Source: Puccinia triticina (lineage: Eukaryota > Basidiomycota > Pucciniomycetes > Pucciniales > Pucciniaceae). From it: a DNA stretch of 64,000 bases. Positions 33,764 through 44,379 of the stretch are shown in pieces; the stretch's first letter is position 1, and each line of letters starts with the position of its first letter. The position numbers and the translations under genes are program-made. The notes under the pieces are model-generated. The model was not told where the DNA came from. It searched no databases and saw nothing but the letters and a program-made list of their open reading frames with translations. Location: positions 6,457,501 through 6,521,500 of the forward strand of contig NC_070558.1 in the NCBI RefSeq assembly GCF_026914185.1, written 5' to 3'.

Positions 33764-33799
33764 AAGCTAAGGTTGCTGGTTCAAATCCTGCCCAAGTCA
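33710..33799 (+). tRNA. tRNA-like gene, class II layout (Leu-like), uncertain anticodon
   Basis: The 90-bp sequence has a perfect 7-bp acceptor stem (GACTTGG with CCAAGTC) followed by A. The A box is TAGCCTAGTTGG, and the 3-bp D stem GCC/GGC is as in Leu and Ser tRNAs. A long variable arm forms a 6-bp stem (CTTAGC/GCTAAG), and the B box is GGTTCAAATCC. A T4 tract follows 7 bp downstream as a Pol III terminator. The anticodon stem GCACT/AGTGT closes an unusual 8-nt loop (TCTAGTAT), so the anticodon (TAG or CTA) is not settled, and the T stem has one mismatch. A73 favours Leu over Ser. It may be a tRNA pseudogene or tRNA-derived sequence carried by the surrounding element. Confidence 0.6.
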
Positions 33800-33929
33800 A
33801 TCATTTTCTGCTAAGTGTCTGCAAAATGCATTGTTAGTTTTAACAAAGTGACATCATGCCAGCTCTAGCGGGCTACCCACCATCTACCCACCATCTAACC
33901 ATATGTACAACCCATCTAATTACCTCTCA

Positions 33930-34660
33930 GAATTTCCACAGGAGATCCTCAGTTTTGGATGGGCACCACCAATCCTCATTTCTGGTCAGCTGATACTCCG
34001 CTTTAGCTCCCAGCTCATGCTCAGCTTTGAACCAGTCCTGGCCCAGCTGATTCTCAGCTTTGGTCAAGTCATGGCTCATCTTAGACTCAGATTAGAAAGA
34101 TCATTGGCCCATCCAATGCTCAGCTTTGGACCAGTATTGGCTCTGCTAATTTTCAGCTTTGGAACAATCTTGGCCCAGCCAATGCTCAGATTCTGACCAC
34201 TCCTGTAACAGCTGATGCTCATCTGTGGACCAGCCTTGGCTCTTCTGATGCTCAGCTGTGGACCAACCTTGGCTCAGCTGATGTTCAGCTGTGGAACAGC
34301 CTTGTCTCAGGTGATACTAATCTTTTGAATAGTCTTAAAACACCTGATTTTCAGCTTTGGAACAGCCTTGACTCAGCCAATGCTCAGCTTTGGACCAGCA
34401 TTGGCTCAGCTGATGCTCAGCTTTTGAAAATTCTTGGCCCAGCCGGTGTTAATCTTTGGAACAGTATTGTCCCAGCTGATTTTCAGATCTGCACAAGCCT
34501 TTTCCAAGATGATTCTCAGCTTTGGACCATTGTTGACTAAGATGATGCTCAGATTTGGAATATTCTTGGTCCAGCTGACACTTAGCTTTGTATCAGCCTT
34601 GGAATAGCTCATGCTCCGCTGTAGCCCAAGCTCAGCCAATGCTCAGCTTTGGCCCAGGAT
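33930..34660. repeat. Array of ~30-bp units (GCTGATGCTCAGCTTTGGAC)
   Basis: More than 20 imperfect copies of a unit close to GCTGATGCTCAGCTTTGGAC followed by CAGCCTTGGCTCA fill the interior of the CACTA-type element. The central word GCTCAGC(T) is an inverted GCTGAGC motif. The spacing is 28-32 bp. It is non-coding. Confidence 0.75.
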
Positions 34661-34880
34661 CATTCAATGCCTACTTCTCAGCTTTTGATGAGCATCAGCT
34701 GTTCCTGGGAAAAATTTAGGATCAGCTGACTGTGCCACATTGAGTGCTCTGGTGCAGTCCTGCAAGCTCTACAAGTGCAGGTGGAGCAGACTTGGAGCAG
34801 CACTGGAGTAGTCTGGAGCAGAAACCAAAGCTGCATCATGTCACTTGCCATCAAGTGACTATATTTTTTTCCTGGTGCTT

Positions 34881-37511
34881 CAGACTTTGCTTTTTTTTCT
34901 ACATTATCTATTACTAATGTTAGTTATTACTAATGGTTATTCACTCCCCGAATAGCATGTTTCAAGCTTTTATATTCTCATCTTGGGCTGTCTATTTCAC
35001 TTCCATTTTTATCAGAATCCTCTACTCAAGTTGGCTTTACTCATCCCTTTTCATCATTGGCTTTCTCCTATCTTTCCCTGTGGCAGTGAGATGTGTACCT
35101 TGGCAAAACAACATGATTGAAGTGCTTTCCCATCAGCTACACCACACATTGTGAAATGGAAAACTCTGCCTCCAGGTTCTTTCCACTACCCAAAACAGTG
35201 GAGAATCAGTTTCTGTTGTGGTGGTCAATCCGTTAGTCAGATCAGATTTAGTGTCTTAGTTTCACCGGCGCTATCCTCTAGATTCAAGACTCATTCACCA
35301 AGGTCTTCAAGACTCAAGATTGCCTCCTCAAGACTCAAGACATCAATACATCAAAATCTTCAGTCCATCTCTCAAGCCCTCTCATGTCTTTCAGGTCCCC
35401 CACCTCTTTCCCTTTCCCATTTCCTCCCATTCTCAATTCCTTTTTGTTTGTTCTCTTTTTCTTGTACTTGTTTTGTATTTATTTCTCAGGCTTTTTTTTT
35501 GTCTCTGCGCAAGGATATGATGAAATTCATGCAACAGGTTGTTCCCAGAGTCCAAGTTTGAGCTGAAATTGGAGGATGAGGTGGCATGCAATTCTGATTC
35601 AAGAATAAGGGGTCACCTTTGTGATCACCAAGAGTCCAGATTCCAGAGTCGCATCCAATCCAGTTCCTTCATCAGAATACCAACACATCCAACCAACAAA
35701 ACCCGCCACCAAGGATCCAAACCTTGATTCCTTTCAAACCCACTTCCCCCCAACCCTCTCACCTCAAATCCCTACAACTCTCTTTGCGGACCATCCAAGG
35801 CCACTGCCGCTGCCGTGTTTTTGGCTTGGGGGAGAAGCAGAGCTGTTCTGTTGCAATGAAAATCTTGCTATTTGTGTAGCCTAGCACTGTGTTTCACCCT
35901 TGTTAAAATTTTGAACAGGGGCAAGACTTTTCCCTCTGGAAAACATTGATGTGGGGGCTGGCAAACATGCACAGCAGAGGAATTTTGCTGGCTGGTAGGC
36001 ATGCTGGGTGACTTTCCAGCGGGTAGGTTTACATGTGGAACCATGCATTGAAGTGCTCCTGGCATTCATTAGCACTGTTCACGTAAGAAATCGATGACCA
36101 TGGTGAGAGATATACATCAGCAATACTTTCCCAGCCAAATTGGCTGGCACAATGGGATAAACTTAATTTCAATCTTGCTGATGTTTAGCTTACGTGAAGA
36201 GTGCTATTGTACTTGCTGTTGTCATATAACCAACTCCCATGAATCCAGTTATAGAAACACAGACAACAGTTGCCACTTCCCCACCTAGCTTGGCAGAGAA
36301 TCAGACGGCTTCTTTGCTCTGTTGTGGCTAGGTGAGTCACCCCTTCTCCTCCCTTCTCTATGTCCACAAGTCAGCATCTTGTGCCACATCCAACGATCAT
36401 CAGTGAAGGCTTCCTTGAACCCTTAAAACAGTTGCAGTCCAAAAAGACAAATACTTCAATTCAGACTCAGAGTCTTGAGACAACCTTCAATATTGAGCCT
36501 AACTTAAACCCAAGCTTCAATAAGCCTCTCCCAGGAGGTGTGAAGCGTTTCTAAACAAAAGTCTGATTGACTAAATTCATATTCTTGGACTGGGGGTTTT
36601 CAACAGAAAACAGGAATTTATTATTTACATTTATTTTACAACTAGCTCTCCATGCATATTGATGATTTTATTTTTTTCCTGGCTAGGGTATCCCCGCGGC
36701 CCCAAAAACTGATGCAGCTGGCGGTTTCCTGTTGTGACAGATCATTTCATATCTTACGTATTCATCATTGGTTTACACATTTTTACCACATCATCTCATA
36801 CTTTATTACATACTTTCATTATGGGATTATATCTTCTTTCTCACCAACCCAATTATGTAATCACTGTTGTATATATATACTCTACATTGCTGCAATCTTA
36901 TTCTTCCCTCGGGGGGAGTTTCTCCATCTCATCTTGCCGTATCCTGATATCCCATTCCCGACATCACCCGCGGAGCTATCACCACGGGTACCCCCGCAGA
37001 TACCTCAAAAATGGTGCTCCCCCCCGATCTCATGCAGATGCGCGCACACCCCTCATTTTTGCCCAAAAGTGCACGCCCGGTACGCGGGTGCGCGGCGCTC
37101 GTACTTCGGCGCGGTGGCGCCGTCAACGTGCCGAAAGCCAGACGTCAACTGCCCTATGTAAATAGTTTAATTTATATATTTGAAATGTTATCCTTACATC
37201 AGATCTGGCTATGTACATAATTTGCGGGGTTCCAGTCCCTTCCGTGAGAGTGCAGATTGACCCGGCCTGTTTGTAACAAGCTTTTTTGGACTCTTGGGCT
37301 GTGCTGGTCTTGCGTTGGCCTTGTTTAGGCTTTTGTTTTCGTGTTTGTAGCTTTATATGTACCAAGAATTATTTACGGGTCGGATGCTTCTGAGGGTTGT
37401 TTTTATCTTGCACTCGGAATCTGCTGAAGATCAATTAACTACGACTCGACAACTATATTCCGGATACTCATCGCCTTGCGATTGACTGTTTGACGGAGCC
37501 CTATTTCAAAG
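34881..37511. other. Region without recognisable gene
   Basis: Ordinary intergenic DNA. Longer open frames at 35151-35561 and 36652-37165 have no signal I recognise and look accidental (pyrimidine-rich 35380-35500 gives a false hydrophobic stretch). At 36960-37130 there is GC-rich DNA with GCGGGTAC-type words resembling 10285-10520. The last ~150 bp are the upstream region of wax-synthase copy C. Confidence 0.5.
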
Positions 37512-39177
37512 ATGATGGAGTGGATAAAAGTGACCACTCATGTGGCACCGATGCTGATTCAAGCTGGTTTGCTCAATCTGGTATGGACGCACCCTGATCA
37601 ATTTCAAAACCCGACTATTCGATGGGCGAGACTGGCCTTATTGCCCCTCAGCTTCAGCTTCCTGCTTTCAGATCTGTGGAACCTGAAGAATTCTCAATTA
37701 TCGATTTTCATCAAGACCAACTTGGGATGCACCTGGGGAGGGCACGCCTTCCGAATAGCCTTACTGACCTTTCAGCAGCCGGTCTCGGAAAAACAATCAA
37801 AAGATTCTCCTTCGGATGAAAAGTCCACCTCAAAAGTTTCTGAAGACGATCGACAGTCCGCCTTACAAAACCTTACTAGCATTTTCTTGCTTGCCTTCGC
37901 GTCAGTCAGATATTCAGCCAGTCATACATAAATAGATTCCATAATACGTTTGCGTCAGAGAATGTCTGGATCAATTTTCGTTTGGTTATCACTCACATTT
38001 TACTGACGGGCCATCACCCATTTGTTTTTTGATACTTAAAAATATAGTGGGAGCACCAATCCATCCACGAAAGCAAGCTTGTTACCAGGATTCAATCAAG
38101 GCATACACGAGGACCTAATCTTTTTCTTGGGAACACTTAGGCGAATGATTTTTCTCAACTTCTCGAGCGTTGCTGCACTAATGGTCTGGAAATTATCGAA
38201 CGATGAAAGCATTATATTAAATCAGCCAATCTTCGTGTTGATCAGAAACTACAAATCGGAGATTAGAGCGTTTTCTTGGGGGATGTTCGTTTGGATTGGG
38301 ATAGATCTACCGGGGTGTCTACATAGATTATCAATGTTTGCCCTCAAAGTAACCAGCCGATTATTATCAAAAGTCGTTTCTGATCCCAAAATTTCAAAGA
38401 CCCTCGAAAGATTCAATCAAGTGGATTTGAGTCAAGCGTTCCCCTTCATCTTCAAAAAGTCCCCCCTGGGCGCCTCGAGTGTGACGGATTTCTGGAGTAG
38501 ACATTGGCACGAAATGTTGAAGGACCTTTTCGTCGAAGCAGGGGTGACTCCGGTGACCTACTTTCTGGTCAGCTTTCTCGGATTCCAGCTCACGTCGAAA
38601 TTCGTCCGAATCTCTGGAATCATGGGCGCGTTCGCAGTTTCTGCAGTAATCCACGAAGTTGGTGAGTGATCCCGTGGCGTAATTAGTCTCACTTTCGCAA
38701 AAGAAACAGGCCGAGAAAAAATCTGGACAAATACATCTCATTCAAACGAACTTGATCTTTTATCCTGATACCACTTATGAACGAGAAGGAATGTGGGCTG
38801 CTGCCCCCCTCGATCCAACATTTAGAACATCGACCTTTTTCTTAAGTCAAGGAGTTGGTGTTTGTCTAGAAAACGGATTCAAGAAGATATTCGGGCGAAA
38901 TGTGAGTGGGGTTCTCGGTAGGATATGGCTACTTACATGGTTAGTTCACTTTGGCAACCCCATGGTTTCAATTTGGTGAGCTTCCTCGAAGGTCAATCTT
39001 GGTTAAGAAACAAATGGCTACCTAACCAAAGCTTTGATCCTTGCAATTATCTATGTACTCCTTAGGCTGGAAGGTATGGGGTTTGACCAAAGCAAACTCT
39101 TTGGACGAGTGGACGACATTGGCTTCTTTCGGTTGGCGTTCTCGCCATTCATCGTTCCTCGATTGTTGATTTATTAG
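37512..39177 (+). CDS. Wax-synthase-like membrane O-acyltransferase (copy C)
   Basis: Third member of the family, 433 aa, exons 37512-37900, 38048-38661, 38789-38975 and 39066-39177. The first two introns fall at the same codon positions and phases as in copies A and B. A third intron splits the last exon and is absent from A and B. The protein keeps FWSRHWHEMLKDLFVEAG and GAFAVSAVIHEVG, the membrane acyltransferase core with its histidine, and WLLTWLVHFGNPMVSIW near the end. Exon 1 has a charged low-complexity insert (KSTSKVSEDD region) not present in A and B. Codon use matches the rest of the window, in contrast to GC-rich A and B. The acceptor of exon 3 (CGAGAAG) is weak, so that boundary is tentative. 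Function is by family only. Confidence 0.88.
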
Positions 39178-39471
39178 CCAAAACTTGACGACCATTTATG
39201 AACTGTTCAGATCTATGACATCATTGGATAGCACCATCCTACTTTTCTCTTTGTTAAAACATACCGGTTGATCCTTTCCCGCTTCGCGTATCATACTGTC
39301 CTGTATGATGTGTCACATTCGCTTGGCTGAGCCCCCAGACAAAAACAATCCTCCAGGCTCCCAAAAGCATCAAAAGAAGATCCGAAGCGCAGATCCTGTC
39401 TGATCCCTTGTACCTTCCAGCGTGTGCATGGACGAGGAGAAAAGGTCAAGATTATCAGAGGGTCAAAAGAA

Positions 39472-39557
39472 TCCCCCGAGCCGGGATCGAACCAGCGACC
39501 TCAAGATGACATCTTATCCATTACAGTCTCGCGCTCTTCCAGCTGAGCTATCGGGGG
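39472..39557 (-). tRNA. tRNA-Tyr (GTA) with 13-nt intron
   Basis: Minus-strand cloverleaf: acceptor CCCCCGA/TCGGGGG (7 bp), D stem GCTC/GAGC, anticodon stem CGAGA/TCTTG, loop CTGTAAA with anticodon GTA, variable AGGTC, T arm GCTGG-TTCGATC-CCGGC, discriminator A. A 13-nt intron TGGATAAGATGTC lies after position 37, the canonical site; tRNA-Tyr genes carry introns in most eukaryotes. It lies between wax-synthase copy C and the TspO gene. Confidence 0.93.
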
Positions 39558-39800
39558 CCTGAAATGTCCCTCAGGCGGGCTCGAGCCGGCGACCGGTGTG
39601 CCCGGCCTCATGATACGTGGTGCGCCGATCAGGTGCCCGTTTCGGAGAACGGGGCGATACTGGATCCCCCAGAAAGTCAGATCAGAGTACTGAGGTGGTT
39701 GGAGCAAACACACGATTCCGAAACCATTCGTAATTCGAACAGGTCAAGTTGAATACCGTTCGCCGCGGAGCACACACCACAGACACATCCTCCTTGTAGA

Positions 39801-40656
39801 ATGTCATTGCGCTATCCTATTCCAGCTACTGTGCTTGGTCTGGCGAGTAATCCGGTAGTTGCTGTGCTTACTCCGGTTACCATCGGGAGTTTGATCGGTC
39901 TTATCACGAAGAGTTCGGTGAAAACTTGGTATTCAACTTTGAAGAAGCCAAAGGGGCAGCCCCCAAGATGGTAAGTGACTGATCATTGAACTTGCAACGG
40001 CGGCGAAGACAATAATTTATGACGGCTCATGTTGGCTACAGGGCTTTCCCGGTCGCGTGGACTTATCTTTACGGTACGATGGGATATGCGTCTCATTTGA
40101 TTGCCGAATCGTTAAGGACCACCCCATTCACTGAGACAGCGGATCAAGCGAACTCAGCATTGGCGCTTTACTTCGGCCAACTTGCGCTCAACTTCATTTG
40201 GACCCCAATCTTCTTTGGCTTGAAAAAACCTGCACCTGCTCTCATTGATATCCTTGCCCTGACTGGCAGTGTATTTTATATGACTGTGAGTAGCATCATT
40301 CTTTTTGTGCTATTCCCTTCCGGCGATTTCTGATGTGGATTTTTCGCGTTTTGGTAGAACGTCACTAGCAAGTTCAACTCCAAAGCTGCATACTTGTTCT
40401 TACCTTACGTATGTTTTGGTTGACTTCCAATCTTTTTTGTAATCGCCACTTGAGCTAGAAAATCCAGAAGGAACTCACTGAATTCTTCGCCTATCCGATA
40501 CTGTAGTGCGCATGGCTCACCTTTGCCACTTATCTCAACGGTACGATGTGGTATCTGAACGCCGGCGATGGTCGCAAATCCAAAATCCGAGAGACAATTG
40601 ATTACTTTGTATCCAAATTCAACCGTTCAACTCTTACCAAGCAGAAAGATGAGTAG
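39801..40656 (+). CDS. TSPO: TspO/MBR family protein (translocator protein homologue)
   Basis: Small five-helix membrane protein of the TspO / peripheral benzodiazepine receptor family. The family binds tetrapyrroles and sterols, in eukaryotes mostly in the outer mitochondrial membrane or the secretory pathway. Exons 39801-39970, 40042-40285, 40358-40408 and 40507-40656 join without stops to 204 aa. Signature segments in order: STLKKPKGQPPRWAFPVAWT (the family's KPxxxPPxW then W pattern), YLYGTMGYASHLI, ALALYFGQLALNFIWTPIFF (the NxxWTPIFF block) and YLFLPYLCAWLTFATYLNGT near the end. The N-terminus has one extra hydrophobic stretch before the first core helix, slightly longer than typical (about 160-170 aa). 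The ATG is the first in frame. The function in rusts is unknown; stress-related haem/porphyrin handling is an inference. Confidence 0.9.
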
Positions 40657-41485
40657 GAAAAGCAAAGGCCTGTATCTCATCTAGCATATTTTACTCTCGC
40701 AGACAATAAAAAGGAAAAATGTGTGGATCAAAACCAATATATACCTATGCAGTGATTATCATGCACTGCTCGCCTGGTTTTCTGCTGCTTGATCTTACTT
40801 ATTGCTCGCCAAACAGTGAGAAAAAAAAAAACACAGAACAATGATTGTAATGCAGTTTTGAAATGTTCGAAATCAGGCAGGCCCCCTCAATTCTGCCAAG
40901 AGTTTCACTCCTGAAGATATTTGGAAGCTTTTTGAGATCTTATTTCTCAATTGCTGGTTATATGAAACCAATTCAACTACTCTATTCCAAATCCAGCCAA
41001 TTGATACAAATCCTCCTGTCTCCTCATTGGGAAGCCCATATAGAATTGATGGTAGGAGGTTTTGACCCCTTTCCAGCTTTCACTCCGCTCTTAGTACTAG
41101 CGGCGAGAATCAGTCAAACACACCAGTCCAAGCACAGACTTTGTCGAGCCAATTCGTAGTGTGATCCCAGCTGGGCGCAGATCTGGTTCACATACATAGC
41201 TTATGCCAGGCTACCATTCAAGAAGTTATTCTTTTTGAACAGCTGCCTGAATTGGTGTGCCTTTCTCTACATGATGGATGTCTTCTTGTTGATCTGGTCT
41301 GAACTTTGGATTGCTTGTGGTAGAAGTCAGTCAAGATTCAGATCATGCCCGAGTTGTCCGGACTCCGGGATCTGATGTAACCCCCGGGGTCCGGCGGGAG
41401 CGACCGTCTCTGAGCCTCTGTGTGTCCGCTGGGTAATCTCTATGTAAACCACATCCACTGGCGACGATCCGGATAAAGTATCGCG

Positions 41486-42846
41486 ATGGCTTCGATCGCC
41501 GCTAACTTCGTTGGTCAAGGTAAAAAGGTATTTACTATCACCTCTCTCTAGGCTCGCTGAACCAACCAATCTTCTCTTAACTGTCTCGCCTTTTTTTCTC
41601 CTGGGTAGATTATCGGGATCGGCAGGTGCACAACCAATATGCTTTAACTAGATCAACTTTTTGTTTGAATTTCGACTCGGTCTCAACGAGAAAAAAAATC
41701 TGACTTGAGAATGGTCGATCTTCTTTTGGTCCACAGAAATTATTTAGATCACGTGAAAGAATTAAAAAATCAGGTAAGTTATTGAAAAACAAAGTAGAGC
41801 GTTGTAATTGAGAATGGGCCTGGTAATGATCGACAGGTGCTTCTCGCGACATGGTTTTGATGCCTTTCCAATTCTAGGTACCTTCGAAACCATTTTTTTT
41901 CTTGAAGCCAACAACAAGCTACATTACTCGAGGCCAAAAGATCGAAATTCCGTCCGGAATTGATTGTCATCACGAAGGTCAGTCCGAAAAGTTCACAAAT
42001 TCCTCCGGGAGCTAAGCTTCCGGTGGATGAGGATGACAGTTATAGAAACTCGCTGGAATATTGGAATATTCCAACGTTTGGTTTAAAAAACTACTTGTTT
42101 ATAGTCGAGTTAGGGGTGATTATCGGAAACAAATGTCGATCGGTGACTGCTCAAAATGCCATGAACTATGTTGCTGGATACACAGTAGCCATTGATATGA
42201 CGGCACGAAATCTACAAGAGGACGTCAAACGTAAACAACTCCCTTGGTCGTCCGTCAAAGGCTTCGACACGTAAATCTGCATCATCAATAACTCTGTTTA
42301 CAATACAGTAGTGGCTTGATTTTCACCGTTTACCGTTTCCGTCAAAGGTTTTGTCCAGTTGGGAAATTCATTGAAGCCCATGAAATCGTAGATCCCCACC
42401 AGCTTTCCATATGGTTAAAGCTCAATGGACAACTCAAACAGCACAGTGCGTTTTTTTGCTTGTCTGTAAAAGGGGCCAGATTCAAATTGGACTGTTTTTT
42501 TTTGTTTTGTTTTAGGTTCAACTCAAAACATGATCCACAAAATCCCAGACTTGATTTCTTATTGCAGCGGAATCATGACTTTAGAAGAAGGAGATTTACT
42601 GCTGACAGGTTCGTCAATGCCTCGAAAAAAAAAATGAGACATATTAAACTGTTTGTTACTTCGTTTTCCCTCTCCGATGTAGGTACACCAGCTGGTGTTT
42701 CATCCGTTTCCCCAGGCGATGAGGTTGAGATCGGATTGGAACAAAAAGTCGATAAAAATGATTCATCGGTGAAGATAATTGATCAGATCAAATTTAGTGC
42801 CATCAAACGTCCCGATGGACTAACATACGATCAATTGAAGGTCTGA
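41486..42846 (+). CDS. FAH-family hydrolase, FAHD1-like (acylpyruvase/oxaloacetate decarboxylase type)
   Basis: Predicted metal-dependent hydrolase of the fumarylacetoacetate hydrolase fold, closest to FAHD1, which cleaves acylpyruvates and decarboxylates oxaloacetate in mitochondria. Eight exons: 41486-41527, 41609-41625 (a 17-nt micro-exon), 41737-41773, 41878-41977, 42105-42270, 42348-42445, 42516-42608 and 42683-42846. The frame agrees at every junction and gives 238 aa, close to the family size of about 220. Motifs: IIGIGRNYLDHVKE, FFFLKPTTSY, HHEVELGVIIG (with the E-x-E metal ligands), YVAGYTVAIDMTARNLQ, LPWSSVKGFD, CPVGKFI, MIHKIPDLISYCS, LEEGDLLLTGTPAGV. No break is seen. The short exon 2 could easily be missed by gene finders. 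Confidence 0.92.
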
Positions 42847-43039
42847 GTGATTTCAAGGCTACTCTTTCTGTCTTTTTTTTGTTTCTTGTAAATCACTTGA
42901 CTTTTCATGATGAGCAACAGAGCTAAATGATTCGACGGGGGTGGCATGTTCCCTTGCAAACATACTTGTCAAGGCAGAATTCACTGGAAATTATGACTGT
43001 CTGGGGGAGCCTGTACTCTGGCAATCATACCAGTCAGGG

Positions 43040-44379
43040 GAAACTATGGAGGCCCTGACACGCCAATCATGCCAAAACAAATAAAAACCAATTTTTTTTT
43101 TTTTTGAAAATGATAAATCCATTTTCAAATGAATCCAAGCGCCAAACTTGCCATACAGGTACAAAAACAGCCTGTAATATTCTGATCCCTCCCCAACTTT
43201 CAATGGTTTCAGCAGTGTATTGTGTATGGAAGGCCCCCTACCCAGACATGTATGATATATCACAATCTACTTTGTCATTGATTTTACGCTTCACACATTC
43301 CGTCATCCCTTGCTGCAACCAGTAATCAGTACCACGCCCTGTGTCTCATCCCCTCCGCTCCCATACACGGAGCCTGATACAAAATATACAGAATATAAGG
43401 CTATGCCCCCATCGCTAATCTTACCCTTGGCCCCTCATGGTAGGGCTGGACCCCAACCAAGGCCAGTAGGGTATACATGACTACCCAACTGAGTCAGTGA
43501 GCAGGAGGATGTTTATATATCTCCCCCCACACCACAGATGCCAACGCCGGCGCCAGCGTTGACTGACGCGTGTCCCGCGGCCCATCCGACTGTGTCGCAT
43601 AGTCAGGTATACCCGACTGGCGGTCGGGGCTCAGCTGAAAACCTGGCTGCCTTGTCAAGAAGTCCTTCCGGCAAAGTCCTTTCGACGAGTTGGACATATG
43701 TACCCAGCTCGAGCTTGCTGGGATCCTTTCGTCCCAGCAAGCTAGAATGACATCCCTTGCCAAGGAGTCCCCCCAGCAAGCTGAATGTGTCCAGCTCTTC
43801 GGGAGGACCTCCTTCGCCAAGCTGGATGCACATGCATCCTGCTTGCCAGGACCTCACCAAGCTGGATAAATATGTATCCAGCTCGCCGGGACCTGATCGG
43901 ACCTGAGCTATCCAGCTCAGCAAGGGAGGTCCTCCCGATGAGCTGGACACGTTCAGCTCACTGGGTGGACTCTTGCCGGGACCTTCCTTACCGAGCTGGG
44001 TGCATGTATCCAGCTTGGCGAGGGAGGTCCTCCCGGCGAGCTGGACACATCCAGCTCGCGGGTTGACTCACTTCTTTGACGGAAGGAATCCCTCCGGTCA
44101 GGACCTCTTGACCGGGGGAATCCCTCCGGTCAAGGTCTGGCATCTTGGGGGCATGGTTGTGGCACAATTGGCGGGCCAAACCCATGAAACCGCAGCGCAT
44201 CCTGAAACTTGGCATTCATGGCGGTTGAGATCAGTTTGGACCTGGCAAGTATGGCGGGCCAGGGGCATAATTTGGAAGAATTTGAAAGAATTGTGACACT
44301 TTTGACGTTTCAGAGGTGTGAAATGTGGTTTTTAATTTTTTGTTGGCATTATTGGCGTGTCAGGGCCTCCATAGGAAAC
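43040..44379. mobile_element. TIR element with CCAGCTCG-type palindromic array
   Basis: The left end ACTATGGAGGCCCTGACACG and its near complement at the right (CGTGTCAGGGCCTCCATAG, ending about 44375) frame 1.34 kb. Similarity continues inward about 40 bp (GCCAAT-ATGCCAA, poly-A). The interior (43600-44080) is an array of inverted words GAGCTGGACAC / GTCCAGCTC with GGACCTCC/GGAGGTCC. No certain target duplication was seen. Open frames within the array are repeat-derived. Confidence 0.65.

Larger units (their letters stand above)
33624..34877. mobile_element. CACTA-type non-autonomous element with tRNA-like gene (TSD CTT)
   Basis: The left end CACCGGGAAAAAAAAAATAG and the right end TATTTTTTTCCTGGTG are inverted, with a shared inner CACTTGATGACAAGTG / CACTTGCCATCAAGTG palindrome. 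CTT flanks both sides (33621-33623 and 34878-34880). The 3-bp duplication and CAC-type ends suggest the CACTA group. The interior holds a tRNA-like gene at 33710-33799 and a repeat array at 33930-34660, and no transposase. Confidence 0.8.

Noticed and set aside
33740..33775. A TCA-anticodon (UGA-reading) tRNA using the CTTAG-CTTCAAG-CTAAG hairpin as anticodon arm
   Set aside because: The position relative to the D arm and the T arm is wrong for an anticodon arm and right for a class II variable arm.
35151..35561. 136-aa frame with a hydrophobic Phe/Ser/Cys stretch, possible membrane protein
   Set aside because: The hydrophobicity comes from a pyrimidine-rich tract; no homologous motif, no supporting introns, and other frames are equally open.
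43494..44296. Overlapping frames around the CCAGCTCG array that look like short proteins
   Set aside because: They are inverted-repeat translations, open on both strands, inside a TIR element.
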